Shown piece after piece: positions 24,391 to 38,400 of a stretch of 64,000 bases of DNA (position 1 is its first letter; every line of letters begins with the position of its first letter). Location of the stretch: contig JADCRB010000007.1 of the NCBI GenBank assembly GCA_021464245.1, forward strand, positions 5,179,125 through 5,243,124, in the 5' to 3' direction. A program made the translations under genes and the position numbers. The notes beneath the pieces are model-generated. The model saw nothing but the letters and a program-made list of their open reading frames with translations, ran no database searches and was not told the DNA's origin. This stretch comes from Carallia brachiata (Eukaryota > Streptophyta > Magnoliopsida > Malpighiales > Rhizophoraceae).

Positions 24391-26177
24391 AAATATCGGC
24401 GACAAAAGGAATTAATGACCTTACCTAGTCTCTTTCAATACCAACATCATTTTGAAATTAATTATACCTAGAGTCACGTCAAGTTATGGTTAATATTTTC
24501 ATTCAATTTTTTTTACGAAGGAGACCCTTCACTCAAGTAATATTGAATTTGTATGAATCTCTCATATCTTTTTACATGCTTTCGAGGTAAATCTCCTTAA
24601 ATTTTGGGGAAAGGTAATAATGATGAAACTCAAACTTATTTCATACAGAGAAAAATACACTATATCATTATTAAATTATCATCTGAAGTGGTAGAGCGAC
24701 ATCAAGTTAAAGTTATGATTTTTCATCAATTGAGTTGGGAGAAGAATAGATCATCATAGACAGATGCAATGAGTAAACAATTTTTTATTTATATGGGCCA
24801 ACAGAAATGTCGTTACTGACAGTTGTCTGTTTCAAGTGCATGCACCATGACAAAGTCGAGTGAAAATTTCTCAGTTAAGGGGTCAAGGAGAAGTGGGTGA
24901 ACGTAGACATAGAAGAAGAATTTTCAAAGATTTGTCCAGGTCCTTTTCGTTTAAGAAATTTCATAACCCCATTCTGTTCCATCTTCTTTCGAGCATGAAA
25001 TGACCAATCCAAGCTATTCTCTACTTATATTTCCTCATGCAATGCACCTGGAATTGTTTTCCCAGTAACGACCAGTAACATATCTCGTTTTATCTATTTC
25101 AATCATTCAATTGCATGAATTGGCAACATCCATTAGATTCTTTATGTGTGGGTGTAGGTCCTTCATGTTTACAATCCTCAGATTGTTTTTTGTTGATTTA
25201 TCATCGGATCCCTTACTGGGTCTTCTTCATGATTCTGTTTGAAGGCTGTTTTGTCTCTGTAATGCAAACTAAGCTCTTCCATCTAATAGAAACATATCAA
25301 TACATAGAAGTGCAGGTATTTTCCAGTGGACAGATGTCATCAACTTTTACAAAGGTTAATGCTATTAAAACCCAGTTTATGAGCAATTATCTTATATTGA
25401 TGTTCCATCCTCCAATTGACATTTGAATTATTGTTAAAGTATTCCATTGCTCGCACTTGGTCTATGATTGCTGCTTTTAAGTCTATCAGCTAAAATAATA
25501 ACAAACACCAGAAGCCAATTAAAAAAAAAAAAAGAGCCAATCCATTAAAAATCTATTCCATTGTTTGTTCTTTGTTTTCTGATATTCTTATATGTAACTG
25601 ATGGGACCTGTGTCCTGTTGCCCAATATCAATCATTTTCAGCAGAGAACAGTCTATAGTTAAATTTTCACCCTATACATTTGATCCCAAACAGATTTTGG
25701 TATAATAATAGCAAGTTCTGGACAAAAATTTTTCAAGTCCATACCAAAAGCCATGAAGCACATGCAAGTGTGTCGGGTTAAACGAGTATTATGGGGCACA
25801 AAGTGGGCCAAAACCATAATTTCATACGATAATATTGATAAATATTTGTCATTAACGCGTATATAAATTCATACAACAGTTATTCTTGCCGACAGGGCAA
25901 CATCAAATACATGGGATGCAACGACCGCATATTACATAAGATAGTCAAATGAACAAAAAAAAGTAGAGGAAAAAAAATGGCACAAAAATAATAGCAGCCA
26001 TTAAATTTGACAAATAAGTAGCAATATAGCCTGTTCGATACTTTGTTTTTGGACTCCTTCGTGAAGAAAATGCCAATATAATTTGCATTCTGTCGTATTA
26101 ATTAGGGACATGTATGGTTTTCTTCAAAGAAACCCTGGAAGCATATTCATGTGCTTCCTTAATGGCCAAAATTAGAG
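24391..26177. other. Intergenic DNA downstream of the bHLH gene
   Basis: AT-rich sequence plus the probable 3' untranslated region of the minus-strand bHLH gene (roughly 25800-26177). A 103-codon open frame at 25115-25426 (+) has no recognisable domain, and I do not call it. Confidence 0.5.
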
Positions 26178-27682
26178 TCAAAGGGGCCATGCTTCAGAGT
26201 GGTATTGTTCTCTCAACAACTTCTGCATCTCTTGTGCCTCCCATGAATTTGTTCCCTGGCATTAATAGTTCAGTACCATTTATTTTACATGCACAAATAT
26301 TTATATCACGTGTCTCAGGTAGCATTTAGTTTCATACAAATACAGGCAGAAATGCACTGGATACATGTGTGAAGGTGGAAGTGCAATTACATGGTAATTT
26401 TGTTGCAGAAATGGTGACGAGTGCATATACAATTTGGTGAGTCCAATTACTAACATTCGTTTTCATAATGCAATTACGTTCTCAAACAAAAAAAATTGTA
26501 AAAAATTAAAAATTAAAATAAAGATCCTTGAGCTTCACCTGTGCCTTACTGGAAGATAGTGTTTCCAAATTCTGGTCATAAGAACAAGCTGCAGCTCCAA
26601 GCTGCATGGAGAGGAACTGAAATTTGGAAAAATGATTTCAAATAAAATAGTTAATGATGTAAACATTGGAGGTCAAGGCATAAAGGAAAAAAAAAAAAAA
26701 CTTGTGCATAAATTTTGCATTGTTGTGTTGTGCCTACCTCAACCTGGTTCTGCAATGAATGGACATAGTTGATTATCTCCTCTAACATAACCGCCATGCC
26801 CATTGACTGTAGACACATAAACAATGTTCTGATACATAATTTGTATGTAAATACATAAAAGAACCATAATATGTGGAAAGGAACTTCAGTACACTTGTTA
26901 GAAGATCTACCTTATGGCATCCAGGGACAAGGTCTTGCAAACATCTCAACTTGCTTTTTATCTTCTCTCTTCTTACCTAATGCATGCATAAATAGTAAAA
27001 ATAGTTAACATATTGAAAACACTCTGAACCAGTGGTTAACAATCCATGTTTATTGATAAAAGCATGCAAATGTACCCTTTCAGCTATACTGTGACTGTCT
27101 GTAGCTTGGCCTCTTTTTGTTCTAACATGAATCACTTGTTCTGCCTTGTGCACTTCTTTCTCCTTGTCCTTCCCTTTCCTGCCTTTTCCCAAGCTCTAAA
27201 AGCATCAAGATTGTGTACTAATAAGGTTAATGTCACATGAAGATTTAGAGTTCAAAATGGAAAATAGAAGAAAAATGAAGTTTCAGAAACAACATGGATG
27301 CAGACATTCTTTTCCTTTGAATTGGCTGTGGAGGCCATTGAAGAGATGTTCCTGGAGTTTCTACTTGATTGTTCCTTTTCTTTTCTTTTCTTGGTTTCAG
27401 GTAGAAGATTTTGATTCGAGGCCACGGCATGAACACTTGGTACTGCATTTAAGATACCATGATGGATATCATTCAAAAGGTTATTGTGACTATAGCTTGC
27501 CGAAATTCAGGTTGTTGGTGTGCCAAGATAGAGTCTAGTACAGAGAAGTCAGCAGTTGTAAGACTCCCCCAGATGGAAGAATTCTGCTCTGAAGGCTGCT
27601 TCGACATCTCTGTGCTCCCATCTAACTCTCTGAAAGGTCCATAAGTCTTCAGTCCCTGCATGTATACTGCAAATTCAGCCAT
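26178..27682 (-). CDS. BEE-type bHLH transcription factor
   Basis: Exons on the minus strand: ~27682-27300, 27195-27076 (120), 26976-26911 (66), 26806-26738 (69), 26616-26539 (78) and 26255-26178 (78). The last five are all phase 0. The protein has RGQATDSHSIAERVRREKI, the basic region with the His-Glu-Arg residues used for E-box binding. It continues through helix 1 (KLRCLQDLVPGC), the loop, helix 2 (MAVMLEEIINYVHSLQNQVEFLSMQL), a GTNSWEAQEMQKL tail and a final WPL. This is the BEE/bHLH75-79 family of nuclear regulators linked to brassinosteroid and light growth responses. The N-terminus MAEFAVYMQGL suits the family. In exon 1 one base seems lost near 27501 (…HQQPEF then …NDIHHGILNAV in another frame), and the exon 1 donor is uncertain. 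If real, the loss would kill the gene. Confidence 0.8.
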
Positions 27683-28289
27683 AAAACTTTTCGGGTCTAT
27701 AGAGTTTCCCAAACAGCCTATTTTTTTTCTTTGATCTTCAACCAATATTCCAGTACATGAAAGGAGTATGGGATACGATTTATAGGAGACCAAGATGATG
27801 CATAATTTAGCCAGCAGTTTGCACTAATTATTGGGTCAAAATTTGGATATGCATATGATTTCTTTTGTTTTTGTTTGTTTTTTTAAATTTAAAGGGAAAA
27901 TTAACACCACATGCAAGCTTTGAGTGGACATTTCATTCTATAAAGAGTCACACTAGATGACTTCACATACGTGACAATATGTAACTACACAGTTTCATCC
28001 AAAGGTATCTAAGAGTTTTTTGATTTTTACTTTTTCACAAATTTAATTGTCCAATAGTTCATATCACTTTATAAATACTTTAAAACTACCTAAAAGAAAT
28101 CACCAAGTTTTTTCGTTCTAAAAAATTGAGGTTACTTGGACTGGGTGCTCCATGTGAAGGATATAACACTTTTGTTCACTAGTGAGTACAGGGCCAGCAT
28201 ATGCTTTTTGATTGCCTTAGGCATTGGAGCATATACTATAAAAAATGATCTTTTTCCCCTTCTAGCAGATGAAGAAAACAGAATGTACC
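27683..28289. other. bHLH upstream region
   Basis: The promoter and leader of the minus-strand bHLH gene should lie here. I see no motif that I can assign with confidence. Confidence 0.4.
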
Positions 28290-31010
28290 GAAAAAATTAG
28301 AAACAGATGTTAAAATTAAGCAAAAATGGTAGATGATTGAAAACCTCTATTACTGTTCTTTGATCTTGGTAATCTACATAGGCGGGCCTTAGGATGCGCA
28401 GTAAAAGGTATAAAAATTTCAGGCAATGTTTAAATAGCAGATCAGACATAGAAATATATTTCCACTTGTAAGTTGCCCCAATTTGGTATCTGTTCTCAGT
28501 TGTCAGCAAGCGATCTGCCCCTCCGAGCCTTCTAAAGCTACTACTGAGTTGTTTGTAAAGTATCCTTGTAATTCCAGAAATATATAATGATATCATTGTC
28601 AACGGCAAAGAAATGTCTGCAAAGAATCCTAGCAAGCCGGTAAGAGCAAAAGTTAGAAACACCCCAGCTTAACAACATTGAAGATAAAAATCATGATCAT
28701 ATAGTGATATAATGATCCTTCAATGATGTTTTTCTGTACGGGGTAAACACCATCCTTAGTAATGATATGCAAAACGGTGTCATCCACACAGTGCAGAAAA
28801 GATAAACGATACGCTTGAGAAGACAACTCTTGAAGACAATGTTTATTTTAAGTCATGCTGTGTTTCCACCCCAGCGTAGCGGTGTGAAAAGACAAACCAG
28901 TATTCATGGCTTGAACGACTCTCCTAGCTTAACCACAAATTCAAGCGGGTCTTACGAATCTAATTGCAGATCTTACACAAATGAACACATTAAGTATCAC
29001 ATGTGTCACACGTTGTACTATCATCTTTTCACATGATAGCTGTTCGTATTGGAGAACATTTACTAAATAACAGCTCTTTAAGATAATTAAGAAGAGCTAA
29101 TGCACCACAGATAATGTATCATGGGAAAAATGGGTAAGCACAAGTTATCATTTTCACATGTATGCCAAGATTCCATGGCCTTTCATAATGTCTCAGCTCC
29201 ATTATGTGTAGGTGGGTCAAAAAAGGCGTCAGTCCAAATAATTGCCGTGGACTTCCCGAGCTTTCTTTCCGACGTTTAGGAATGTATTGTCATAAATGAA
29301 CAGGCCTGAATATCATCATTCAGCTGGATTTTAGGGCCAACAAATAAAACATAAGTGACATGAAGAGATCAAATCACCACTCCACATACTAATCCATCAC
29401 TGCATGAACCCGGCATTCTAGCTCTGATTTGTTGTGCACGAGACTCAAAAGCTAATGATGAAATCTCAGACATAGATTACTCTGAGCACGAGACTGCATA
29501 CCCTTCAAAATACACAAATAGTTGTTGAGGATTATAGGAAATCTGGAGAACCTCTACTGCCCCAGTGCATTTTACCCTCACCGTCAACACGTGATTTAGA
29601 GCCATTCGCTTTACCTTGGAAAGGCCAAGAAGGATTTTTCGAATACTAGCTTGTGCCTTGTTAAAAGAAGAATAAACTCAATAATGAAATTAACTAAGGC
29701 CAAGTGTTGTGATAGTATGACATAAGAAATTATTCATTCAAGTCAATTCTAGTGCATGAAAAATTTTTCTATGCAAGTGAACAAAAAAAATCATATTCTA
29801 CGGCTATCATCTCCTTTAAATCAGCCAACAGACCCACAATAGCAACATCTTCTGCATCCTGGTTGTTGATCATTGATCCTCTAACTGCCATCAGAATGAC
29901 AGTACCTGCATCCACTACTTTTAAAAAACTGGGACTTAAGTCATGCTAGGAAAGCAAACTATAACTTAGAAATCAAGTCAGAAAGCAGCAATTGACAACC
30001 AACCTCAATAAAATTCTTAGCAACATTCAGCTCATTCAAGGTGTGGTTTCCAGTATTGTCACAACACAGCACATCCATACTTGCCATATCTTCTGCAGTT
30101 GTCATTCTTTTTTTGATAACAACTTGCAATAATGAACAAAGTATAGCTTATGTGGAACACTACAACCAAAATAATGGTTAGAAATTTAACCAGCTGCAAC
30201 ATATCGACCCACCTACTTTGATTAACGATAGCACCCTAAGTCAAAGACAATATTGAAGGCATTGAAAAAGAACTTCATCCAATAACCACCAGTAAATTGT
30301 GAATTCCTAAGAGATATTCTCAGCCTTGAATTGAAAACATGATAATTTTCTCTGTTGTCAAACCCATATGGAGAATATATAATAGTTTCCTATAGCATTC
30401 AATAACCGTTATGCAAATGCAAAAAGATTGCACCAGCATGGACATACATTAACATAATCAAATAAAAATGCTCACCCGAATTTTATGAAGATGTTATTAA
30501 GATGATTAAGGGCAAAGGAACATTGGAAATTGCAAATGTTGGCAAAAGCTAACACAGTGGAATTTGCAGAATATTGCCTTCAGTTTCTGATAGCCATGGC
30601 TTTCACAAAGGGAATTAGCATTTTGTATCTTATGGAAATGCTCCACATCATACATGATATTAACAAGGCGGCCAGCCTTGCAAAACTATGTTTGAATACC
30701 TGCAGCAATGACTACTGCTTCGATTTCTCCTTGTCTGCCCGTAGAGCAAGAGTAGACACTGTCACCGTAAACATTATTGACTGGAACAGACCTACCAGTA
30801 AGTGCAGAAATTCAATCCTCAACAAGAAACTGATCTACAGATGACCAAATCAACCTAACCTAATAGGAAGGAAAGGATGGAAAAGCACCTAATCAATATT
30901 AAATGAATCACTCTCAGAAAGACAAGCATCTGCAATGAAGTATCCAAGCTTAATTCTGATAGCATCATGCAGAACAATAGTCCCCACAAAATCTTCAACA
31001 GGCAGCTTTT
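28290..31010 (-). pseudogene. Decayed plasma-membrane H+-ATPase (P3A type)
   Basis: Read on the minus strand, blocks occur in the correct order of a P-type proton pump. They are IRIKLGYFIADACL (31000-30885; family IKLGDI-PADARL), [11 protein letters not shown] with [14 protein letters not shown] (30820-30730), [19 protein letters not shown] (30100-30010; family SDKTGTLT), NNQDAEDVAIVGLLADLKE (29870-29800), DGEGKMHWGSRGSPDFL (about 29590-29540), and a weaker block 28650-28450 resembling GLLPLFDPP through GRRLG. Introns remain between blocks, so this is not a processed copy. In-frame stops occur before SALTG and just after VVIAAG, and the phosphorylation motif has lost its lysine and threonine. 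No first exon is recognised upstream of 31010. Confidence 0.85.
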
Positions 31011-33600
31011 ACATCAAATAAAAAAATGTCTTATGATATCACAACTTGCTAGATTCAGGGAACAAACTCCGATAATAACTGTTGTTCATAATTCGTATTT
31101 GCCTAATGTGCAGATCATTAGCAAATAACACTGGCTTCAGTAATTTAGGCACAGAGCTAATGCATGTACAGGACATGCCTTTGCTACATATGTACACCAA
31201 TTGACTGTCATGTTAAGTTTGCCTGCGCTAGTAGTATAAATAGCAGCCGATAAGGTCAAACAAAGCAAACCCGGAAAGCAGAACTTTCACATTCATTCAA
31301 AGCAATCTCCACACATATCTAGCATGGAAAATAAATCTCCACACTTTTACGTCGCCAATCAAAGGGCAAACATAAAAAGTTTCTGAAACAATGCTTGCCT
31401 AATTTTCCGCAATTTCATATGCAAATAAGCCCACAAGTTATCATTCCCACAAAATAAATCCGAACGCAAGGAGCAGGCGAGGCCCCATGACCTATTCAAA
31501 TTAGTTCCAGAATACATGAAATTCAGCGGCATTAAACATATTCTATGACAGCCTGCGTTATACAAAAGGCAGCGAATGCCAAACTGTAGCCTTATGTGCG
31601 TGTAACACTGTAAAGAATCCAAGAAACAAAGACAAATAAGGCTCGAGATTTTTGGAATTATTTACTTTAAAAAAAAAGGATAAGAACAGCGTCAAATTAA
31701 CGTGTTGAGTGACAAAAGAGAAATAATTTCAAAGATTGAAATAAAAGAATTTCAAAAAGAGAAAAGAAACAAATTTTCTTGAAAAAACGAAAATCAGTAA
31801 CCACGAAAAAGAAAAAGGAATTAGAACAAACTAAAATGCTTATTTTTATTAAAAGAAAACCAAAAAAAAAAGATTAAAATAAAAGACTGAAAACAAGCAA
31901 ACTGAAAAAAAAAAAAAAAAAGAGAGAGAGATCCAACATATTTTTTTAAAAAAAAATCTAAAGAAAGACAATAAGATATCAAGAGAAAAGGAGGAAAAAA
32001 AACACAAAGGAAAAACGGAGAAAGAACAAACCCGTGAAGATTAAAAAAACCAAATTAAAGAGGAAGGCAGAGAACTTTGGTTGGTTGAGGGCTGCGAAGA
32101 AATCCCCCAAAGGCTCCTCTTTAGGTTGGGTCTTTCAAAGTTTGAACCGAGCAAAATAAAACAAAAAAAAGTTAGTGTCCCGTCACTTGTGTTTCGAGTT
32201 TTGTCTAAGTTAAAACTGAAACTGTTATTTTTAAAGTAAAAATTGATTTTTTTGAAATATCTGTTATTTTTACATTTTAAAAATATAAGTTCTTGTTTTA
32301 AAATTAATAATTATAATTTATTCTAAAACAAAATTTAGAATAAAATCACGGGACATATATGGACGCTCAAATAAAAAAGATAAGAAAAGATCCGAATAAG
32401 CAGGCGGGACTTTGATCCCTTTTAATTGAAATAAGACAAACACACTCAGAGAGAAGGGAGAGAAAATCCAACGGCTACTTATGGAAAGAAAACTGAATCC
32501 CTACCCTACTGGATGCGGATTTCAAGTCTAACCAATGCGAATTTCGCGTGCCCTGTACGCACTACGCGGCCTAATATCTTCTTGTTATTGTTGTTATCAT
32601 CATTATTATACTAACTGGGTCGTGATAAAAGTAAAACGGAAAAAAAAAAAAAAAATCTGAGACAAAAGAGAGAATTAACGGTTCTACTTTTGTTTTGTTT
32701 TATAGCCGTTGAGGTTGCTTCTTTGTTTCATAGCCGCTAACGCGGCTTTTATGGCCGTTATCTCTATAAACCACTCATCGTTGCGGATTTCGTCTTCCAC
32801 AAATAAAAGATCTTGCTTGATTAGTACGCTACTTTTTTTTTGTTATTATTATTATTTTGCTTAGATTTTAAAAAATTTAGAAAAACAAAAAATTCTAGGT
32901 CGGTTGAAAACTAACCAATCTCTTTATGCAAAAAAAAAAATATGTTCTTGAGTGTATCATTTGAGAGCGAGACTGGTATCTAACCTTTTTATAGGTCTTC
33001 ATATAAACATTCCAAAAATCGAACTTATCATAAAAATATTTGTTAAATTTAAATAAATTTTTGTCAGACTAACTTTAGCGTTAATAAATCGAAAATTCTA
33101 TGCCCGCAACAGTGGGACAACAAGAAAACCTGAATCTAAACTAATAGTAGAAGAAGTACATCCACAACAGGTGATATAATCAATGAAGATTATAAATGTA
33201 GATTGAACGGTTATTTATATAATTGGCGTGTTTAAGACGGGTCAAGTGAAATTAAAATTAATTATTTGAAGTATTTGTTCAGTGATAAGTTGATATATTT
33301 TTACATTAGCGACCTTGTTTTAGTTTCTGTGTTTGCACTCCTCCCTAATTGACCTATACCGAGGATCATTTTAGGTATAAATTGTGATGCGTGGCGTTGG
33401 GAGTAAGCTCGTTCGCCTAGTCTCTAGTGATGGAGTCCCGCTCGGTCTTATTGATGTTCGGGAGGTGAGTCGACCTCTTTGAAATTATTAAACGAAATTT
33501 TTAACAAATCAAGGTTATCTTACCTCGGTCCAATGATTTCATAATCGACATATCAGTAAAATCTTTTTCTTTGCTAAAAAAACAAACTTGGAACATTTAA
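31011..33600. other. Intergenic AT-rich DNA
   Basis: A-rich tracts at 31620-32090 and AT-rich DNA beyond. No gene, RNA or recognised element. Confidence 0.5.
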
Positions 33601-34929
33601 TGGTCTGTTTAGAATGGATTTTGTTTTTTTTTTTGTTTATTTTTCACATAAAAACAGAAAACATATTTGGTATTGATTTTGTTTTCTATTTTTTATTGAA
33701 AAGTTAAAAGTGTTTTTCAAAAAAAATAAATAAATTGGGAAAATAATAAAAACTACCTTTCTGATTTTATTTTTCACTTTTTTTTCTACACTTTCTCTCA
33801 CAACATTTGCTTTTTCTATCCACCATCTTTACCATATCTCTCTTTACTCATCCTCTCTCTTTCCCTCTATATTTTTTCTCTCACTACTCATTCTCTCTCT
33901 ACCCTCTCTCTCTCTCTATTTTCTCTCTCTACTCATTCTCTCTCTACCCTCTCTCTCCTTTTTTTATCTCTATCATTCTCTCTCTACCCTTTCTCCCCTT
34001 TTTCTATCTCTACTATTCTCTCTCTACCCTCTGTCTCTCTTTTCTCTCTCTACTCATTCTTTCTCTATCCTCTTTCTCCTTTTTCTCTTTCTACCATCCT
34101 CTCTACTAATTCTCCCTCTACCCACACACACTCTCTCTCTCTCCTTTTTCTCCCTCAACCATTCTCTCTATTCATTCTCTCTATACCTGCTCTCTCTCTC
34201 ATTTTTCTCTCTCTACCATTCTCTCTTATTTTTCTTACTCTATCATTCTCTCTACTTGTTCTCTCTCTACCCTCTCTCTCTCTCTCTTTTTTCTCTCTAC
34301 CATTCTCTGTCTACCCTGATTCTCTCTCCTTTCTGTCTACCCACATTTTCTCTCATTTTTCTCGCTCTACTATTATCTCTCTACTCTCTTTCTCCCTTTT
34401 TTTCTCTCTCTATTCATTCTCTCTCTACTTAGACTCTCTCTCTTTTTTCTTGTTTTACTATTCTCTCTACTCATTCTCTCTCTACCCTCTCTCTCTCTCA
34501 TTTTTCTCTCGCTATCATTCTCTTTACTCTACCCTCTCTCTCTTTTCTCTTTCTGTCATTTTCTCTACTCATTCTCTCTCTACCCTCTCTCTCTCATTTT
34601 CTCTCTCTACTATTCTGTTTACTCATTCTTTCTCAATTTCTTTCTCTTTCTGTCATTTTCTCTACTTATTCTCTTTCTTCTCTCTTTCTCTCTATTCATT
34701 ATCTCTCTATCCCTCTTTCTCTCTCTCTCTCCCCCCACATTTTTCTCTCTATATTTATACTCTTTTTACCATTTCTCTCACTATCCTTTTTCTATCTTTT
34801 TTTTTATTCTTATAAAAAAAACAAAAATTGACAGTAATAAATATAAAAATTCAGCAAACAACAAGAACAAAAAACAAAAAATGAAAAACAAAAATAAAAA
34901 CTGACAGCGTCTCTAAATAGGTTCTAAGT
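33601..34929. mobile_element. Inverted-repeat-bounded element with pyrimidine core
   Basis: The left end (TGGTCTGTTTAGAATGG followed by TTTTGTTTTT) and the reverse complement of the right end (AGAACCTATTTAGAGACG followed by TTTTTGTTTTTC) are related, as in MITE/hAT-type ends. Between them lies the CT-rich tract at 33780-34800. I could not define a target duplication. Confidence 0.5.
33780..34800 (+). repeat. ~1 kb polypyrimidine minisatellite
   Basis: An almost purely C/T plus strand, built from irregular 20-35-base units with cores CTCTCTCTACC, ATTCTCTCTCTAC and TTTTTCTCTCTC. Its open frames are Ser/Leu/Phe-rich low-complexity translations and are not genes. Confidence 0.9.
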
Positions 34930-35462
34930 AAATTGCTACTCTAGAATTAGAAGTACATTAAGACAAAATGCAAAACAGGAAGACCAAAATGACCAGAAAT
35001 TACAGCGGTAACTAGTGGTAGTTTAATAATATATCGATGTATTTTTATTTTGATAATTTGAGTTTAAGTTCTTGCACATGCGTCTCTCCGTGATAAATAT
35101 TGGGTAGTTAAACTGGTAAAAAGATTGTAATGCGATGTTGAGTTTCAGATTCGGTAATTATCATGATATTAGTATAAAAGACACGTTCGATTATACTTAT
35201 ATTCAAATAATAAATCTGTCCATATAAAATAATTAAATGAAATATTGACAAAAAAAATTTTGATCTTAACCTATATAGCAAATGATCGACGTCTTTTTTT
35301 GTTGTTAAAAAAAGAAATTACAGCGGTAAGTGACTAAAAGATCAATAAAAGCATACAGACAAATAAAGGCTGCAAGTCCAATTGAGAAAAAAACCGAAGC
35401 TAACTCGCCTGCCCATCAGAATATGAGTTGGTTAGGTGAGGTAAAGGTAAACTTTGACGGCA

Positions 35463-38400
35463 ATGGCTGCTTCTCCTCTCTCTGTTCTCCAACCAAATTT
35501 CTCCCCCAAAATGATGACCATAAAGCCTACTGCTGTTTCCAATAAATTCAACAAAATGAGGGTCCCCTACGGATTGAAGCTTGGGCAGACCCGACTTTTC
35601 CACCAGCTCCCTTCTGGCCTAAACATGGAGGTGATTGAGCAAAAAGGTGCTATAGATAAGAGTAGGGCCACAAATAAGAGGAACCACCCACCTCTGGTAT
35701 TTGTTCACGGAAGCTACCATGCAGCTTGGTGCTGGGCTGAGCACTGGTTGCCCTTCTTTTCAGGCTGTGGATTTGACTGCTATGCTCTTAGCTTGTTGGG
35801 TCAGGTGATCTCTCTTTCTGTGCAACACTTACTGCTGTGTATTTGGCTACCTGCAGAACTTCTTCAAAATGTGGATCCTACATACAGAAAAAAAGTTTCT
35901 TCTTTTACCACCTCAGCTGTTAACATTCATCTTTCTGAATGGTTACACCCGTTTTTCTGGGAGGGGTTGCGTTTGAGAATCACTTCACAAACTTTTCTAC
36001 ATTTGTGTGGCAATAAAATTGGTCTTTATTAGTAATTTTCCTTGTATCAAATCACTTGCTTTTAAAGGGTTAATTGCGCAGACAACCGTAAGGTTGAGGC
36101 CATAGAGGAAACATTTGTCTAACAATTCTAGTTTTCACAAATCCCTTAGATATATTTTGATTGAAATTCGCATGCTTTCAATTGTTATCTGTTTATGTGC
36201 CGCAATACTTTTGATAGGTTTGGAGGAAATCGAATCCTGACTTAGTCCTTGCAACTAAGCAATGGAGTCATTTCCTGCTCCGTTTCTCACTTTGACCAAT
36301 GAATCTTAAACACATAGATTGAGCAGGCCTCTGGCAGTCGTCATTGACATGAATTTGTCGCCAACCCCAATTGTTGTGTAATCACTTACTGTGTGCATTT
36401 GCATCTTATAAGCACTTTTAAGTATTTATTTACGTTGGCACCAAGATGTTGGTGGTAATGTGCTGGAATGATTTGTCTGCATTTATGGAACTGATATGTT
36501 GTAGCTTGACCACGTGTTTACAGGGTGAAAGTGATGCACCTGCTGGTTCCATTGAAGTTTCCCTTGAGGTACCAAATTCGTTGTTGGGCTCATATTGATG
36601 ATGATTTCCTTTGTCCTTTGTGTATGTTGCAAGTGGGTATTAAAGTGGCCCTCTTATTTGCTGTTCGAATTCAAATTCTGCAGTAGACACATGCAGGTGA
36701 TGTTGCTGATTTCATCCAGAAAACACTTGAGTCACCACCAGTCTTACTTGGACACTCATTTGGTGGGCTAATTATTCAGTACTACATTGCAAATATAGGA
36801 AACAAACAAATTTCAGGTAATCTTGTTTTTTTCATTGATCCATACTTCTGTTTGAGGTGGTAGAGGCATAGTGAAATAATGGATTGCATTCTTTTCAAGC
36901 ATTTCAACTGGGTGATCGGATCTTTAAACAAGCCGATGTGTGTCTGTCTGCGTCTATACTAAAGTTCAATGCATTGAGAATAACAGTAGTCCCTTTAATT
37001 CGTAGGATCAAGATGTTCCAAAGCCACCCACACCATATGTATCAGCTTTAAGATGATTAGGCTATAAGATGCAAATCTAAGCTCTTTGGGTCTTGCTGTT
37101 GTTTGGAAGGTTACATTTCCAGTTCTCCTAACATTGATTTTTTGCTAACTGGGGTTAATTTTAGAAAAGAAAGAGTTGTTCCCTGAACTCACTGGAGCTG
37201 TGCTCGTCTGTTCTGTTCCTCCATCGGGTAACAGGTATTTTGCTCATTGTACATTAGTTTAACCTTGTTTGTTTTCATCTAATCACCAAGACAGAATGGT
37301 TCTTTTCTTTCTTTCAGTGGGTTAGTGTGGCGGTATCTCTTTTCCAAACCTGTGGCTGCTGTCAAGGTATTTGCCTTTAGATTTGAGGAATACTATACTG
37401 CACCTCTTTGTTTACTCAACAATAAAGGATTACAGATATAAGGAACAGCCAGAGACAATGTCCTGCCTAATTTGCTCTTACATCTCCATGTGAAACGCAA
37501 AAATTAATTTGGCTTGTAATATTAGGATAAATTCAGCTTGTGACATTGCACTTTACAGTCGGATTTCTAGTCTTAAAGCTTTCCACTTGAATAATCTGAT
37601 ATTTTTCAAACTGACTACTTGAAATTCTGATCAGGTGACACTAAGCTTGGCAGCTAAAGCTTTTCAAACTGACCTCTCTCTTTGCAAGGAAACTTTCTTT
37701 TCATCAACCATGGAAGATCATGTTGTGGCACGGTTTGTTACATGATCTTCTGACTTTGCTATCTATATTTATAGCCTTAATGTTTTTTGAAATGACAGAC
37801 AGCGAAGAACTCACATTCATGTAATTAAGTTTTGCAAATGATTTTACTGATGTAAGGATATATCTGTTTAGTAAATCCACCAGCCTCACAAAACTGAATA
37901 GAAACAGGACATTGTTCATTGATGCTCAGGGCAGTACATGTGATTGAAATACTTATCCGCATCATGTGTGTTCGTTAAAGGCATACTTTATTGCAAAGGA
38001 TTTGCTGGAGTCAAATGCTTAATTCTACCAATCTAGCCAGTGAATCTTTTGGTGTTTGTTAACCATGTTAAGCTTTGGAGATTGTCTTCTCACATGCGTG
38101 CCAAAAATTTTGATCCATTTTCCTGAGTTTGCTGTCGATGAACATGAAGGTTTGGCTGGACTTTGTTTCTTTAGGTACCAGGAGCTAATGAAAGAAAGTT
38201 CAAGGATGCCACTGTTTGACCTAAGGAAGCTTAACGCATCTCTTCCAGTGCCTTCAGTGCCAAAATCTTCTATTGAGGTTCTTGTGTTGGGTGCAAATGA
38301 TGACTTCATAGTGGTAATCTCCATGTCTGGCTAACGCTGATTCCAGTTTGCATTTTTCTACTAGTTTATTTGTTTCGTTGTGATGGTAAGATACTTCATT

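Noticed and set aside
28297..28662. Possible GPI1/PIG-Q exon
   Set aside because: Similarity was weak, and the block fits the order of the H+-ATPase pseudogene better.
33807..34815. Open frames of 100-121 codons rich in Ser, Leu and Phe
   Set aside because: They are translations of the CT-rich repeat, with low complexity and no start context.
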